Assembly (NCBI GenBank): GCA_035516965.1 | Contig: DATIZR010000046.1 | Coordinates: forward strand, 1-64,000 | Direction of reading: 5' to 3' | DNA: 64,000 nucleotides | DNA from: Nitrospirota bacterium | Lineage (GTDB): Bacteria; Nitrospirota; UBA9217 | Part shown: in pieces, positions 35,136 to 43,493 of the stretch | Numbering within the stretch: the stretch's first letter is position 1 | Layout: every line of letters begins with the position of its first letter | Notes under the pieces: generated by a model | What the model was told of the DNA's origin: nothing | Database searches by the model: none | What the model saw: only the letters and a program-made list of their open reading frames with translations | Program-made: the position numbers and the translations under genes

Positions 35136-35372
35136 CTACTGCTGGGGGTTTGCCGATCCCTCGACGTGCGGGACCTCGATGAAGCTCCCGCCAAAGTAGG
35201 AATAGACCAGCTTGCCGCCGTCAACGAGCTCGCGAATCGCCGCCTTGACCTCGTCCTCCGTGGCTCCTTCCGCGACCATGGCTTTTTTGATGTCGCCGGC
35301 CTTCATCTTCTTCTTACCCATGTTCTTTTCAACCAGTTCATATACTTTTTTCTGAAGTTCTGCCGCGTCCAT
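35136..35372 (-). CDS. dsrD: DsrD, DsrAB activator
   Basis: A 78-residue winged-helix protein: LQKKVYELVEKNMGKKKMKAGDIKKA and a beta wing GGKLVYSYFGGSFIEVP. DsrD is a marker of reductive-type dsr systems and has been shown to activate sulfite reduction by DsrAB allosterically. It follows dsrB after a 90-base gap holding a strong hairpin. Confidence 0.95.
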   Translation of the reverse strand: MDAAELQKKVYELVEKNMGKKKMKAGDIKKAMVAEGATEDEVKAAIRELVDGGKLVYSYFGGSFIEVPHVEGSANPQQ

Positions 35373-35408
35373 AATCGCTCCCCTCCAGGTAAATTATTCA
35401 CATCCTGA

Positions 35409-35440
35409 GAAAACCGGCCCCGGCATCATACCGGGGCCGG
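35409..35440 (-). terminator. Attenuator-like hairpin between dsrB and dsrD
   Basis: CCGGCCCCGG and CCGGGGCCGG form a perfect 10-base stem around a 7-base loop, followed on the minus strand by only TTTTCTC. Strong stem with weak T tract suggests partial termination or 3'-end protection of a dsrAB mRNA. Confidence 0.7.
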
Positions 35441-35461
35441 CGTACAGACTGTATCGCGATG

Positions 35462-36535
35462 CTACTCCCACTTGAAGGTCGGGGTCATGCGGAATGTGTC
35501 GCGAGCAAAGGTGAAGTCGTCGATGTGCTGGTACGTGAACGGAAGACCGGTCAGCTTGAAGAACCGCTCCCAGCCGATCCGCTCGATCCACTCGCCCATG
35601 CGCTCATGCTTCTTGGCGTTCTGCGCATAGACTTCGACAAGGTGCTTCACGGCCTTCACGGTTTCGGGCCAGCGCGGCGGATTGTTCGGGAGGAACGGGA
35701 TGACCAGCTTGGACATGCGTGCCGGGCCGCGGGCGTTCGAAACCTTGCCGCCCACGTAGATCGAGATGCCGTCGCCGGAGCCGTCCGCGATCGGGAGCGA
35801 GGGGCACATCGTGTAGCAGTTGCCGCAATACATGCAGCGCTCAGCCTTGATCTTCACGGACTTCGTTGCCGGGTTCGGGCTGATTGCGCCGGTCGGGCAG
35901 GAAGCGATGGTCGTGGGGATCTCGCACTGGTTGCCGAGCGTGGCCTCGTTTACCTTGGGAGGCAGGCGATGGATGCCGAGGATGGCGATATCGGAGCAGT
36001 GCACGGCGCCGCACATGTTGAGGCAGCAGGCGAGCGCAATGCGGACGCGCGCCGGAAGGCTTTTCGAGGAGAAGTATTCATGAAGTTCGTCCATGACCGC
36101 CTTCACGACGCCGGAAGCGTCCGTTGCGGGGGTATGGCAGTGGATCCAGCCCTGGGTATGGACCACATTGCTGATGCCGTACCCGATGCCGCCGACGAGA
36201 TGGCCGCGTTTCTTCAGTTCAGCCTGGAGCGCGTCGACCTGCGCTTTCTCAGGGAAGAACTCGACGTTATGGCGCGTCGTCCAGCGCAGGTAGCCGCCGC
36301 TGAACTTCTCGGATATGTCGCACATCTCACGGATGTAATCGGTGCTCACGAGGCGCGGAGTGGCAATGCGCACCGTGTAAAGCTCGTCGCCGGTCTCGGA
36401 AACGTGCTTCATCGTGCCCTTGTTGATGTATTCATGGTACTTCCATTTCCCGTAGTTCTTGGCGATCACGGGAGGCAGGAATTTATGATAATCAGGTGAA
36501 CCAAGGTCTGTTATGCGCTTCGGTTTATCAGCCAT
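35462..36535 (-). CDS. dsrB: Dissimilatory sulfite reductase beta subunit
   Basis: Beta subunit of siroheme sulfite reductase (sulfite to DsrC-bound sulfur). The cysteine-rich cluster/siroheme region is [17 protein letters not shown]. The inserted ferredoxin domain is [14 protein letters not shown], and CPTGAIS precedes it. 357 residues, normal. GGAGGAAT-like site before the ATG. Follows dsrA by 41 bases. Confidence 0.98.
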   Translation of the reverse strand: MADKPKRITDLGSPDYHKFLPPVIAKNYGKWKYHEYINKGTMKHVSETGDELYTVRIATPRLVSTDYIREMCDISEKFSGGYLRWTTRHNVEFFPEKAQVDALQAELKKRGHLVGGIGYGISNVVHTQGWIHCHTPATDASGVVKAVMDELHEYFSSKSLPARVRIALACCLNMCGAVHCSDIAILGIHRLPPKVNEATLGNQCEIPTTIASCPTGAISPNPATKSVKIKAERCMYCGNCYTMCPSLPIADGSGDGISIYVGGKVSNARGPARMSKLVIPFLPNNPPRWPETVKAVKHLVEVYAQNAKKHERMGEWIERIGWERFFKLTGLPFTYQHIDDFTFARDTFRMTPTFKWE

Positions 36536-36576
36536 TATAGGTATTCCTCCTTGGAATTATTCTCGTTAGTCTAGCG

Positions 36577-37755
36577 TTACTTCACTTCGCCCGGAGCCCA
36601 GAACACGTAGGGGTTGGTTCTCGGCGCCTTTACCATCTGCGGTACGGGCGGGAGTCCTGTTGCTTCAAGCATGGACCTCATGCCCATGCGGTCAACGAGC
36701 TCGCCGATACGCTCACGGTTCTTTCCGTGCTCATCCCACCATTCCCACAACTTGCGGATGAGTTCCTCGAGGTTGTCATAGGGGGCTTCAAGCTTCATGA
36801 ACGGAACGAGGACCCAGCTCATGAGAGCACCGGTCACGATCGGTGCCTTGCCGCCGAGCATGATGGTAGCGCCCTTCTCCTTGCCGGGGCGCAGGGCCTT
36901 CGGCATGCGGTTGATGCAGTGCATGCAGCGGTTGCAATCCTTGTCATTGATCTTGAGGGTGTTGCCGTCCCAGCTCATGCAATGGGTCGGGCACATATCG
37001 GTGACTTCAGCCTTGATGTCCATGTCCTTTGCGGCGTTCTTCACTTCGGCCTGGTCAATCCGGATGTTGTCCTTCCAGGTGCCGATGATGGACATATCGG
37101 CGCGGGCGACCGCAGCGGTGCAGTCGTTGGCGCAGCCGGAAACCTTTATCTTGAACTTGTAGGGGAATGCGGGACGATGCAGCTCGTCCTGGAACTTCTG
37201 GGTCATGGTGTGGCAGATCGACATGGTGTCGATATTCGAGAATTCGCAGCGGGCCATGCCGACGCAAGAGCTGGGGGTGCGGAGGCAGGATCCGGAACCG
37301 CCGAGGTCCCAGCCCTTTGCCGTAATCTCGGCGAAGATGGGCTCGAGCTTGTCGGTCTGGGTGCCGAGCCAGATCATGTCGCCTGTTGAACCGTGCATAT
37401 TCGTCATGCCGCTGCCGTGCTTGTCCCAGATGTCGCACAGTTCTTTCAAGGCGCTGGAGGTGTAAAAGAATCCGGACGGCGGGTTGATGCGGACCGTGTG
37501 GAAGTGCGCCACACCGGGGAATTCTTCGGGCAGGTCGCAGTAGCGGCCGATAACGCCGCCGCCGTACCCGAGGACACCGACGATGCCGCCGTGCTTCCAG
37601 TGGGTAACCTTGTCCCGGTACGATCGTTCAAGGATGCCGAGCAGATCTTGAGCCGTGTTGCTCTTCTTTGCGGCCTTCTTGATCTCTTTCACGAAACTCG
37701 GCCACGCGCCTTTTTCCAAGTCGTCAAGCATGGGTGTCTTAACATCTTTGCTCAT
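36577..37755 (-). CDS. dsrA: Dissimilatory sulfite reductase alpha subunit
   Basis: Alpha subunit, 392 residues. The siroheme-[4Fe-4S] ligands are in GSCLRTPSSCVG and KVSGCANDC (CX5C and CX3C). The ferredoxin domain has MCPTHCMSW and CNRCMHCINRMP. Together with dsrD this is a reductive-type arrangement. AAGGAGG stands before the ATG. First gene of the locus; a 5' leader of about 165 bases is predicted. Confidence 0.98.
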   Translation of the reverse strand: MSKDVKTPMLDDLEKGAWPSFVKEIKKAAKKSNTAQDLLGILERSYRDKVTHWKHGGIVGVLGYGGGVIGRYCDLPEEFPGVAHFHTVRINPPSGFFYTSSALKELCDIWDKHGSGMTNMHGSTGDMIWLGTQTDKLEPIFAEITAKGWDLGGSGSCLRTPSSCVGMARCEFSNIDTMSICHTMTQKFQDELHRPAFPYKFKIKVSGCANDCTAAVARADMSIIGTWKDNIRIDQAEVKNAAKDMDIKAEVTDMCPTHCMSWDGNTLKINDKDCNRCMHCINRMPKALRPGKEKGATIMLGGKAPIVTGALMSWVLVPFMKLEAPYDNLEELIRKLWEWWDEHGKNRERIGELVDRMGMRSMLEATGLPPVPQMVKAPRTNPYVFWAPGEVK

Positions 37756-38344
37756 TAGGAAATCCTCCTTATAGAATTGTTTCGCATTGTTGTGTGGGTC
37801 TGTTCACGTCGTAAGAACGCATTGGCGTCAGAAGCAATGCGCTTTCTGGAATCCATACCCGTCGGGTAGCAACGGAATGTGAGAGCAGGCTATCTTCACT
37901 CCCCCTTTCTTTCAAAAAGGTCTAAAAATTATAATGAAGTAACTTCGGCAGGAAAGAACACAGCTGTCTCAGTGAACAACTTTCTGATGGAGACATGAGA
38001 TTGTATGTTTACCGACCATTTTAGTCAAATAAAAAAAACTAATTGCACCATAACCATGCATAATCAGGGCGATCAAGACGGGGACGAAGCATTCTTGAAA
38101 AAACAGGCAGTTATGAACATGACGCTTCATCAATCCTGCAATAACAGTATCGGGGACCCGCCCTTTCTGAGACCCTTATTTTCCGCAATCTATTTATAGA
38201 AGAATCTATCATTCAAACAAGAGAATCTCGTGCGACCCCTTCGGGCAAATAAACGGAGCCTCCTTTGGGAACCTGTAAGCGATCGATTCCCTTCACCGCA
38301 CGTTCCTGACTTATGGTCGCCAGGCTTGAGACGACCACGCCACA
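37756..38344. other. dsrA upstream region, no gene
   Basis: This 589-base AT-richer stretch separates dsrA (minus) from the second osmC (plus). In the dsrA leader CGCATTG (37818-37824) pairs with CAATGCG (37835-37841), a small hairpin. No protein-coding frame with a ribosome site is convincing. It is the natural place for control of the whole dsr locus. Confidence 0.5.
37928..37933 (-). promoter_or_regulatory. -10 TATAAT candidate for dsrA
   Basis: Minus-strand TATAAT about 170 bases before dsrA. No TTGACA-like -35 stands at 16-18 bases, which would fit activator dependence. Candidate only. Confidence 0.35.
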
Positions 38345-38374
38345 TTGACAGTGCACCGGTCTTTTTGCTAAGAT
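38345..38374 (+). promoter_or_regulatory. Sigma70 promoter of the second osmC
   Basis: TTGACA (38345-38350), 18-base spacer, TAAGAT (38369-38374), 34 bases before the ATG with GAGGT in the leader. Confidence 0.7.
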
Positions 38375-38408
38375 GGGCCAAATTGAACGGGAAACGAGGT
38401 AATCACGA

Positions 38409-38837
38409 ATGTCTATGATAGTTGAAGCCAGAGTAACACTGATGAAGGAAATGCAATTTACGGGAACGGCGTCATCTGGTCATACCCTGATCATGGACGC
38501 CGATGACGAGGCGGGAGGCCGCAATGCGGGCTTCCGTCCCATGGAACTCTTGCTCGTGGGCTTCGGCGGCTGTTCAGGCATGGATGTAATGTCCATCCTC
38601 CGAAAGAAACGACAGGCCGTCACCGGCCTCGAAGTCAACGTGAAGGGCGAGAGGGCCGACTCTTATCCCAAAATCTATAAAGCAATCCATATCGAGTATG
38701 TCGTAAAGGGCAACAGCGTTGAAAAGGAAGCTGTTGAACGGGCGATCAGCCTTTCGGTGAACAAATACTGTTCGGTGGGGGCTACCCTGGCGAAAGCCGG
38801 AGCTATCACCCATAGCTACAGGATCATTGAAAGCTGA
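38409..38837 (+). CDS. OsmC family protein (paralog 2)
   Basis: A 142-residue OsmC/Ohr-fold protein with conserved C55 (GFGGCSGMDVMSIL) and C121 (NKYCSVGATL). It is clearly diverged from the OsmC at 5243. Thiol-dependent peroxide reduction is the family role; the substrate is unknown. GAGGT lies eight bases before the ATG at 38409, which favours it over the ATG two codons later. Confidence 0.9.
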   Translation: MSMIVEARVTLMKEMQFTGTASSGHTLIMDADDEAGGRNAGFRPMELLLVGFGGCSGMDVMSILRKKRQAVTGLEVNVKGERADSYPKIYKAIHIEYVVKGNSVEKEAVERAISLSVNKYCSVGATLAKAGAITHSYRIIES

Positions 38838-38888
38838 TGACAGATTGACGATGCAGGCTCCTGGAGAACGCGGACGCATGAGTGTGTA

Positions 38889-39548
38889 TCAAACTTTTGT
38901 TTTTTTTATGCCCTCCAGCTCTTTTTTCAACGCATCGATCTGGAGTTGGAGTTCTATCAGGCGGTCGGCAATCGGGTCAGGGATATGGACATGGTCCATG
39001 AGCGCGTCCTCCGCGACCCGCTCATCCTTGATCCTCACGATCCTTCCCGGAATCCCGACAACCGTGGAATGGTCCGGCACGTCCTGCAGGACCACGGAAT
39101 TTGCTCCGATCTTCACAAAATCGCCGATCATGATCGGACCGAGGACCTTGGCGCCCGCTCCCACGACGACATGGCTGCCCAGCGTCGGGTGGCGCTTGCC
39201 CCGCTGCTTGCCCGTCCCTCCCAGCGTCACTCCCTGAAAGAGGGTCACATTATCCCCGATCTCGGTTGTTTCGCCGATCACGACACCCATACCGTGATCG
39301 ATGAACAAGCCCGAGCCGATGGCCGCCCCCGGATGGATCTCAATGCCGGTTATGAAGCGCGCAAGCTGGGACAGGGCCCGGGGGATGAAGGGAACGCGCC
39401 GCATCCAGAGCCAGTGCGCAAGACGGTAGATCAGAAGCGCATGAAAACCCGAGTAGGTCAGAAGAACCTCGACCTTGCTCGTGGCTGCCGGGTCCATGGA
39501 GAGGGCGGCGTGAAAATCCTTTTTGATTTTTTGGACCGTTTCACGCAT
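38889..39548 (-). CDS. cysE: Serine O-acetyltransferase
   Basis: First step of cysteine synthesis: acetyl-CoA + serine to O-acetylserine. The left-handed beta-helix hexapeptide repeats run from [28 protein letters not shown] (in parts) to [25 protein letters not shown]. The catalytic His is in FIDHGMG. 219 residues, the short form. The C-terminal helix ([17 protein letters not shown]) looks coiled-coil. Confidence 0.95.
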   Translation of the reverse strand: MRETVQKIKKDFHAALSMDPAATSKVEVLLTYSGFHALLIYRLAHWLWMRRVPFIPRALSQLARFITGIEIHPGAAIGSGLFIDHGMGVVIGETTEIGDNVTLFQGVTLGGTGKQRGKRHPTLGSHVVVGAGAKVLGPIMIGDFVKIGANSVVLQDVPDHSTVVGIPGRIVRIKDERVAEDALMDHVHIPDPIADRLIELQLQIDALKKELEGIKKTKV

Positions 39549-39649
39549 AGTGAGTTACGGATCGCCGGTTACCGTTCGCAGACCAAAGATCATGCCGCGC
39601 CGACGCTACAATGATCCCGCGTTCCCGGCTCGTTTCTTGAGAGGTCCGT

Positions 39650-40222
39650 CTATTCCCTCAGCCACCCGGGCGGCACGCCTGCCTTCCGCGCTTCTTCGGG
39701 AATGACGTTCTGGATCATGTTTCTCGCGGCATCGATCTCCGCCTTTACGTCCTTCATCTGCTGCTCAATCTGTTCTATTTTGATCTGGTTCTCCATCGGC
39801 ACGACGAGCGGCGGGACCCACGCCCCCGCCAGTTCCTTTCGCTCGTTCTCGAGCCCCTGATAGCGCCTTTCCGCATCTGCCAGGCGTTTATTCCAGTCAT
39901 GCATGCGTTGCTGCCACTCGGCTTTGGCGTCGGCTTCGGCCTGTTCTGCTTCTTCGGCTGATGAAGAATCTTTTTCTTCCTGCAGCTGCCGCTCGGGAGC
40001 GGCCGCCTGCTCATGTGCTGCTTCCCTTTTTCTCACCTGGGACCGGTATTTTTCGGGCACACTGTTCAGACTGTCGGTGATATGCACCGTACCCTTGCTG
40101 TCGGTCCACTCATAGAGGGAGCTCTTCCGCGCGTCCTTCCCGTCGGGAGCAGCCTCGGTTTGGGCGAAGGCGGCGCAACAAGCTATCATCAGGATGACGA
40201 TGACCCCAGTGACCGTTCTCAT
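39650..40222 (-). CDS. DUF4124-type exported protein with coiled coil
   Basis: A signal peptide (cleavage near AFAQ, residue 21) precedes a DUF4124-like motif YEWTDSKGTVHITDSLNSVPEKYR, then a long Glu/Ala/Gln-rich coiled coil (65-180). The periplasmic function of DUF4124 proteins is unknown. 190 residues. Confidence 0.82.
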   Translation of the reverse strand: MRTVTGVIVILMIACCAAFAQTEAAPDGKDARKSSLYEWTDSKGTVHITDSLNSVPEKYRSQVRKREAAHEQAAAPERQLQEEKDSSSAEEAEQAEADAKAEWQQRMHDWNKRLADAERRYQGLENERKELAGAWVPPLVVPMENQIKIEQIEQQMKDVKAEIDAARNMIQNVIPEEARKAGVPPGWLRE

Positions 40223-40271
40223 ACGTTCGCCCCTTCATCGATACGGGTCAAATCCCACGCGGCGTGCATAG

Positions 40272-40742
40272 TTATTCCGTGATCGTACAGACGGCGTACG
40301 CCGCGATCCCTTCGCCCTTGCCGGCGAATCCAAGGCCTTCGGTCGTGGTTGCCTTGACGTTGACCGCCGACGGCACGGCGCCCGCGGCCGACGCGATGTT
40401 CGCTACCATGGCCGCAATGTGCGGCGTCATCTTCGGACGCTCCGCAACGATCGTGGCATCGATGTTGTTCACGCGGAATCCTTCCCGCGCCAGCAGCCGG
40501 CGCACCTCGGCAAGCAGTACCAGGCTCGAGATGTCCTTGAATTGGGACGAGGAGTCCGGAAAATGCCTGCCGATGTCGCCGAGTCCGGCGGCGCCGAGCA
40601 GCGCATCGCAGATCGCGTGCAGCAGAACGTCCGCGTCGGAATGGCCCAGCAGGCCCTTTTCGTGAGGGATCTCGACCCCGCCGATCACGAGCTTTCGACC
40701 TTCTACCAGCCGGTGGACATCGTACCCGGTGCCGATCCTCAT
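40272..40742 (-). CDS. ispF: 2-C-methyl-D-erythritol 2,4-cyclodiphosphate synthase
   Basis: MEP-pathway enzyme. It begins RIGTGYDVHRLVEGRKLVIGG, with the zinc ligands Asp and His in GYDVH and the H in LLGHSDADVLLHAICDALLG. 156 residues, normal. It starts one base after the ispD stop, so the two are translationally coupled. Confidence 0.97.
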   Translation of the reverse strand: MRIGTGYDVHRLVEGRKLVIGGVEIPHEKGLLGHSDADVLLHAICDALLGAAGLGDIGRHFPDSSSQFKDISSLVLLAEVRRLLAREGFRVNNIDATIVAERPKMTPHIAAMVANIASAAGAVPSAVNVKATTTEGLGFAGKGEGIAAYAVCTITE

Positions 40743-40743
40743 G

Positions 40744-41433
40744 TCATTTTCTCTTCAGGATCTCTTCCGCCAGGATGAGATCCTCGGGAGTGGTGATCTT
40801 GATATTCTCATAGCTGCCCATGATGACGCGCACAGTGAAGCCCGCCCGCTCGGCCAGCATGGCATCGTCGGTGCCGTACACGTTGTGCTTGTACGCCTCT
40901 TCGTAGGCGCGCTTCAGCGTCTTCGCCGGAAATGCCTGCGGCGTCTGGATGGCCCAGAGCCTGCTCCGCTCCAGGGTGTGGCGGACCTGCCGCCGGTCAT
41001 CCACTTCCTTGATCGTGTCCTTGAGCGGGACCCCGACGGCCACACACTCGCCCTTTTTCGCGTGCTCGACGCTTTCCCTGATCATCTCCGCCGTGACGAA
41101 CGGCCGCACCCCGTCGTGCACCAGCACGATGGACACGTCCTTCTCCAGCTTCTGCAGTCCGTTCATCACCGAATCCTGCCGTTCCTTCCCGCCTACCACG
41201 AGCGTCCGCACCTTGGTGATGTGAAATTGTTCGATCACGTCCCGCAGACAGCTTTCCATGTCTTCCTGCGAAAGGATCGGGATGATGTCGTCGATCTCCG
41301 ATGCCCGCTGGAACATCAGAAGCGTATGGGCCAGCATGGGCTTGTCGCCGAGCGGCAGGAATTGTTTGGCCACCTTCCGGCCCATTCTCCTGCCCATGCC
41401 GGCAGCCGGTATGAGCGCCGTCACTTTTACCAT
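40744..41433 (-). CDS. ispD: 2-C-methyl-D-erythritol 4-phosphate cytidylyltransferase
   Basis: MEP-pathway CTP transferase. The nucleotide loop is ALIPAAGMGRRMG, then KQFLPLGDKPML, VLVHDGVRPFVT and QTPQAF, all IspD signatures. 229 residues. Upstream partner of ispF; together they feed isopentenyl diphosphate for menaquinone and undecaprenol. Confidence 0.97.
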   Translation of the reverse strand: MVKVTALIPAAGMGRRMGRKVAKQFLPLGDKPMLAHTLLMFQRASEIDDIIPILSQEDMESCLRDVIEQFHITKVRTLVVGGKERQDSVMNGLQKLEKDVSIVLVHDGVRPFVTAEMIRESVEHAKKGECVAVGVPLKDTIKEVDDRRQVRHTLERSRLWAIQTPQAFPAKTLKRAYEEAYKHNVYGTDDAMLAERAGFTVRVIMGSYENIKITTPEDLILAEEILKRK

Positions 41434-41483
41434 AGGATATCCCGAAAAGGATGAATGCGCCCCGGGATGCGCCTGCTCAGTCC

Positions 41484-42401
41484 CTACTTCTTGAAATTCT
41501 TCACCACGATTTTGAAGCGCCTGGCGAGCGGGGCCTTCATATCGATCGAGACGCGGAGCTGGAACTGGTCCTCCCCTTGCTGACTCAGCATCCCGAAGGG
41601 AAGGATGATCTGTCCATCCTCCATGAAGGCCCTGCCCAGGTTCACCTTGACCCCCGCATCAACGGCCTGCTCCAGTGCGGCCATTTCCGGCTTCGCTTCC
41701 GCCATGGGAGCCCCGGGCATCGACGGTTCGGCCGGAGGCGATTCCTGCTCCGTCTGGGACGGCGGCTGTTCATTGACGCCCCTCCCGATGTCACCGAGCG
41801 TGAAGTTGTGGCGTTCGGGATGTTTCTGCATGTCCTGCAGCACGAGCTTGGAGATGCCCGTAAAGGTCTTAAGAACGCCCTCGCCGGTCTTCGCGACCGC
41901 CTCGAAGGAGGGCACGCCGTGCGGGTTCAGTGCCGCGTTTAGTTCTTCCACGGGCATGACGTCAGGCAGGTCCCGCTTGTTGAACTGCAGGACCAGGGGA
42001 AAATCGTCGAGGTTGACCCCCTGCTCGTCGAAGTTGTCATAGAGGTTTTTAAGGCTTTCCACGTTGGCGTCCAGCATGTAGCGCTGCGAATCGGCCACGA
42101 AGATCACGCCGTCGGCCCCTTTGAGCACGAGCTTTCGCGTCGCATTGTAGAACACCTGGCCCGGCACCGTGTACAGGTGGAAGCGCACTTTATAGTTCTT
42201 GATGGTTCCGAGCTCTACCGGCAGAAAATCGAAAAAGAGCGTCCGGTCGGTCTCGGTCGCGAGCGATATGAGCTTGCCGCGCTGACCCGGAGCGATGCGA
42301 TGATAGATGAGGTGGATATTCGTCGTCTTCCCGCAGAGGCCCGGACCGTAATAGACGATCTTCGCATTGATCTCGCGGGTGGTGTGGTTCACGAGCGCCA
42401 T
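41484..42401 (-). CDS. MglA-like small GTPase with C-terminal extension
   Basis: Ras-like GTPase of the MglA/Arf type: P-loop GPGLCGKTT, switch region ETDRTLFFDFLPVELGTI, Walker B-like LYTVPGQVFYN and NKRD. Typical MglA is about 195 residues; this has 305. After a Pro/Gln/Glu linker (about 210-240) comes a conserved-looking tail with VKVNLGRAFMEDGQIILPFGM. MglA controls polarity and motility; no MglB is in the window. The mRNA may be nearly leaderless. Confidence 0.9.
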   Translation of the reverse strand: MALVNHTTREINAKIVYYGPGLCGKTTNIHLIYHRIAPGQRGKLISLATETDRTLFFDFLPVELGTIKNYKVRFHLYTVPGQVFYNATRKLVLKGADGVIFVADSQRYMLDANVESLKNLYDNFDEQGVNLDDFPLVLQFNKRDLPDVMPVEELNAALNPHGVPSFEAVAKTGEGVLKTFTGISKLVLQDMQKHPERHNFTLGDIGRGVNEQPPSQTEQESPPAEPSMPGAPMAEAKPEMAALEQAVDAGVKVNLGRAFMEDGQIILPFGMLSQQGEDQFQLRVSIDMKAPLARRFKIVVKNFKK

Positions 42402-42409
42402 AAGGACTC

Positions 42410-42438
42410 ATAATTACACAAAATCCGGAGCCTGTCAA
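42410..42438 (-). promoter_or_regulatory. Sigma70 promoter of the MglA-like gene
   Basis: Minus-strand TTGACA (42433-42438), 17-base spacer, AATTAT (42410-42415), then eight bases to the ATG, with no Shine-Dalgarno. The inverted-repeat element lies 15 bases upstream. Confidence 0.65.
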
Positions 42439-42444
42439 TACTGA

Positions 42445-42497
42445 CGACTCACGGGTAGTGTCTCAGTTTGGTCAAACTGAGACACTACCGACTCACG
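42445..42497. repeat. 35-bp inverted-repeat element flanked by 9-bp direct repeats
   Basis: Between two copies of CGACTCACG (42445-42453 and 42489-42497) lies a 35-base insert. It is almost wholly one inverted repeat: GTAGTGTCTCAGTTTG and CAAACTGAGACACTAC with a two-base centre. The right direct repeat covers the stop codon of the inositol-phosphatase gene. The layout is that of a minimal insertion: terminal repeats plus a target duplication. No T tract supports a terminator role. Confidence 0.65.
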
Positions 42498-43311
42498 AGT
42501 TCCCCGGGGTGAGCAGGTTCAGCGCCGCCACATGCGTCGCATCGTTCTTGCTGGCGAGCAGGGGCACGGTGCGCTCCAGTCCCACGACAATATGGTCGAG
42601 CGCCGTCCCCGTGAGGTCGGTTATCACGCCGTCAGCCTCTTCGAGGATCAGCATTCCCGCGGCATAATCGAAAGCCCGTGAGGAAGTTGCCGTAGCAAAC
42701 ACGCTGAGCGCTCCCGACGCGAGATACGAGAGGTCGAGAGCGGTGGACCCGAAGCACCGGATGCGTTTTGTCTGCGCGAGGAGCGGCATGATCCTCGGGA
42801 TGTCCGTCGCCGGCGAGGAGGCTTCGATCGCCACGATCGTGATGCCCTGCACGGCCGACGTCCTGATCCTTGCGCCATTCTTGTACGCCCCCTGCCCTCG
42901 CATGGCCCAAAACTCGTCGCCGCAGGCCAGGTTGATGACGTAGCCCACGGCCAGCGTGGAGAGGGTGTTCCCGTTCAGGAGCGCCAGGGATGTGGAAAAG
43001 AACGGGATGCCGGACTTGGCGTTGTTGCTGCCGTCGATCGGGTCCACGAGGACGATCTTTTCGCCGTCGCCGAACTTTCGGATGCCCAATTCCTCCGAGA
43101 TGAGCGTGAAGGACTCGCCCTCCCGGTGCGCCCGTTCGAGCGCAGCGATGACGATGTCCTCTGCCCACTTGTCAACGGGAAAGGTCTTGTCCCCCCCCGC
43201 CCCCTTGCCGAGCGGGACTGTGCCGCCTTCCCTGCTCAGGATAATGGACAATCCCCCGCGCATCTTTTTGCCGATCTGTTTGAACAGGTCGAGCCATTGT
43301 TCGTTTGTCAT
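42493..43311 (-). CDS. Inositol monophosphatase family protein
   Basis: Mg-dependent sugar phosphatase fold. Metal-site motifs: EELG near residue 73 and DPIDGSNNAKSG (DPxDGT/S type); the C-terminal motif DYAAGMLILEEADGVITD (normally WDxAAG) is also present. It may be inositol monophosphatase or an archaeal-type fructose-1,6-bisphosphatase; the sequence alone does not decide. 272 residues. Its stop codon lies in the flanking repeat of the small inserted element. Confidence 0.9.
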   Translation of the reverse strand: MTNEQWLDLFKQIGKKMRGGLSIILSREGGTVPLGKGAGGDKTFPVDKWAEDIVIAALERAHREGESFTLISEELGIRKFGDGEKIVLVDPIDGSNNAKSGIPFFSTSLALLNGNTLSTLAVGYVINLACGDEFWAMRGQGAYKNGARIRTSAVQGITIVAIEASSPATDIPRIMPLLAQTKRIRCFGSTALDLSYLASGALSVFATATSSRAFDYAAGMLILEEADGVITDLTGTALDHIVVGLERTVPLLASKNDATHVAALNLLTPGNS

Positions 43312-43333
43312 GATGTCACTCCTTACGTTGTGG

Positions 43334-43366
43334 AACCATAGATGAACACGGATGGACGCGGATAGG
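43334..43366 (+). repeat. Dispersed AACCA-GATGAACACGG repeat
   Basis: AACCATAGATGAACACGG then ATGGACGCGGATAGG, behind the 5' end of the phosphatase gene. Related to copies at 650 and 45347. Confidence 0.55.
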
Positions 43367-43493
43367 AATAAAGGAATTAAACGATTCTCGGGCGACAGCG
43401 CCCGTGAAAGCAGTCATTCCCCCAAAGACGACGTCAACCCTCGCGTCGCAGAAAATTCCTGCAAAAGCGTACAGCATCGTCAGAGTGTGTGCA

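Noticed and set aside
38005-38199. A 64-residue plus-strand frame in the dsrA upstream region
   Set aside because: No ribosome site and no similarity; more likely regulatory DNA.
42454-42488. Reading the inverted repeat as a terminator of the phosphatase gene
   Set aside because: There is no T tract on either strand, and exact 9-base direct repeats point to insertion instead.
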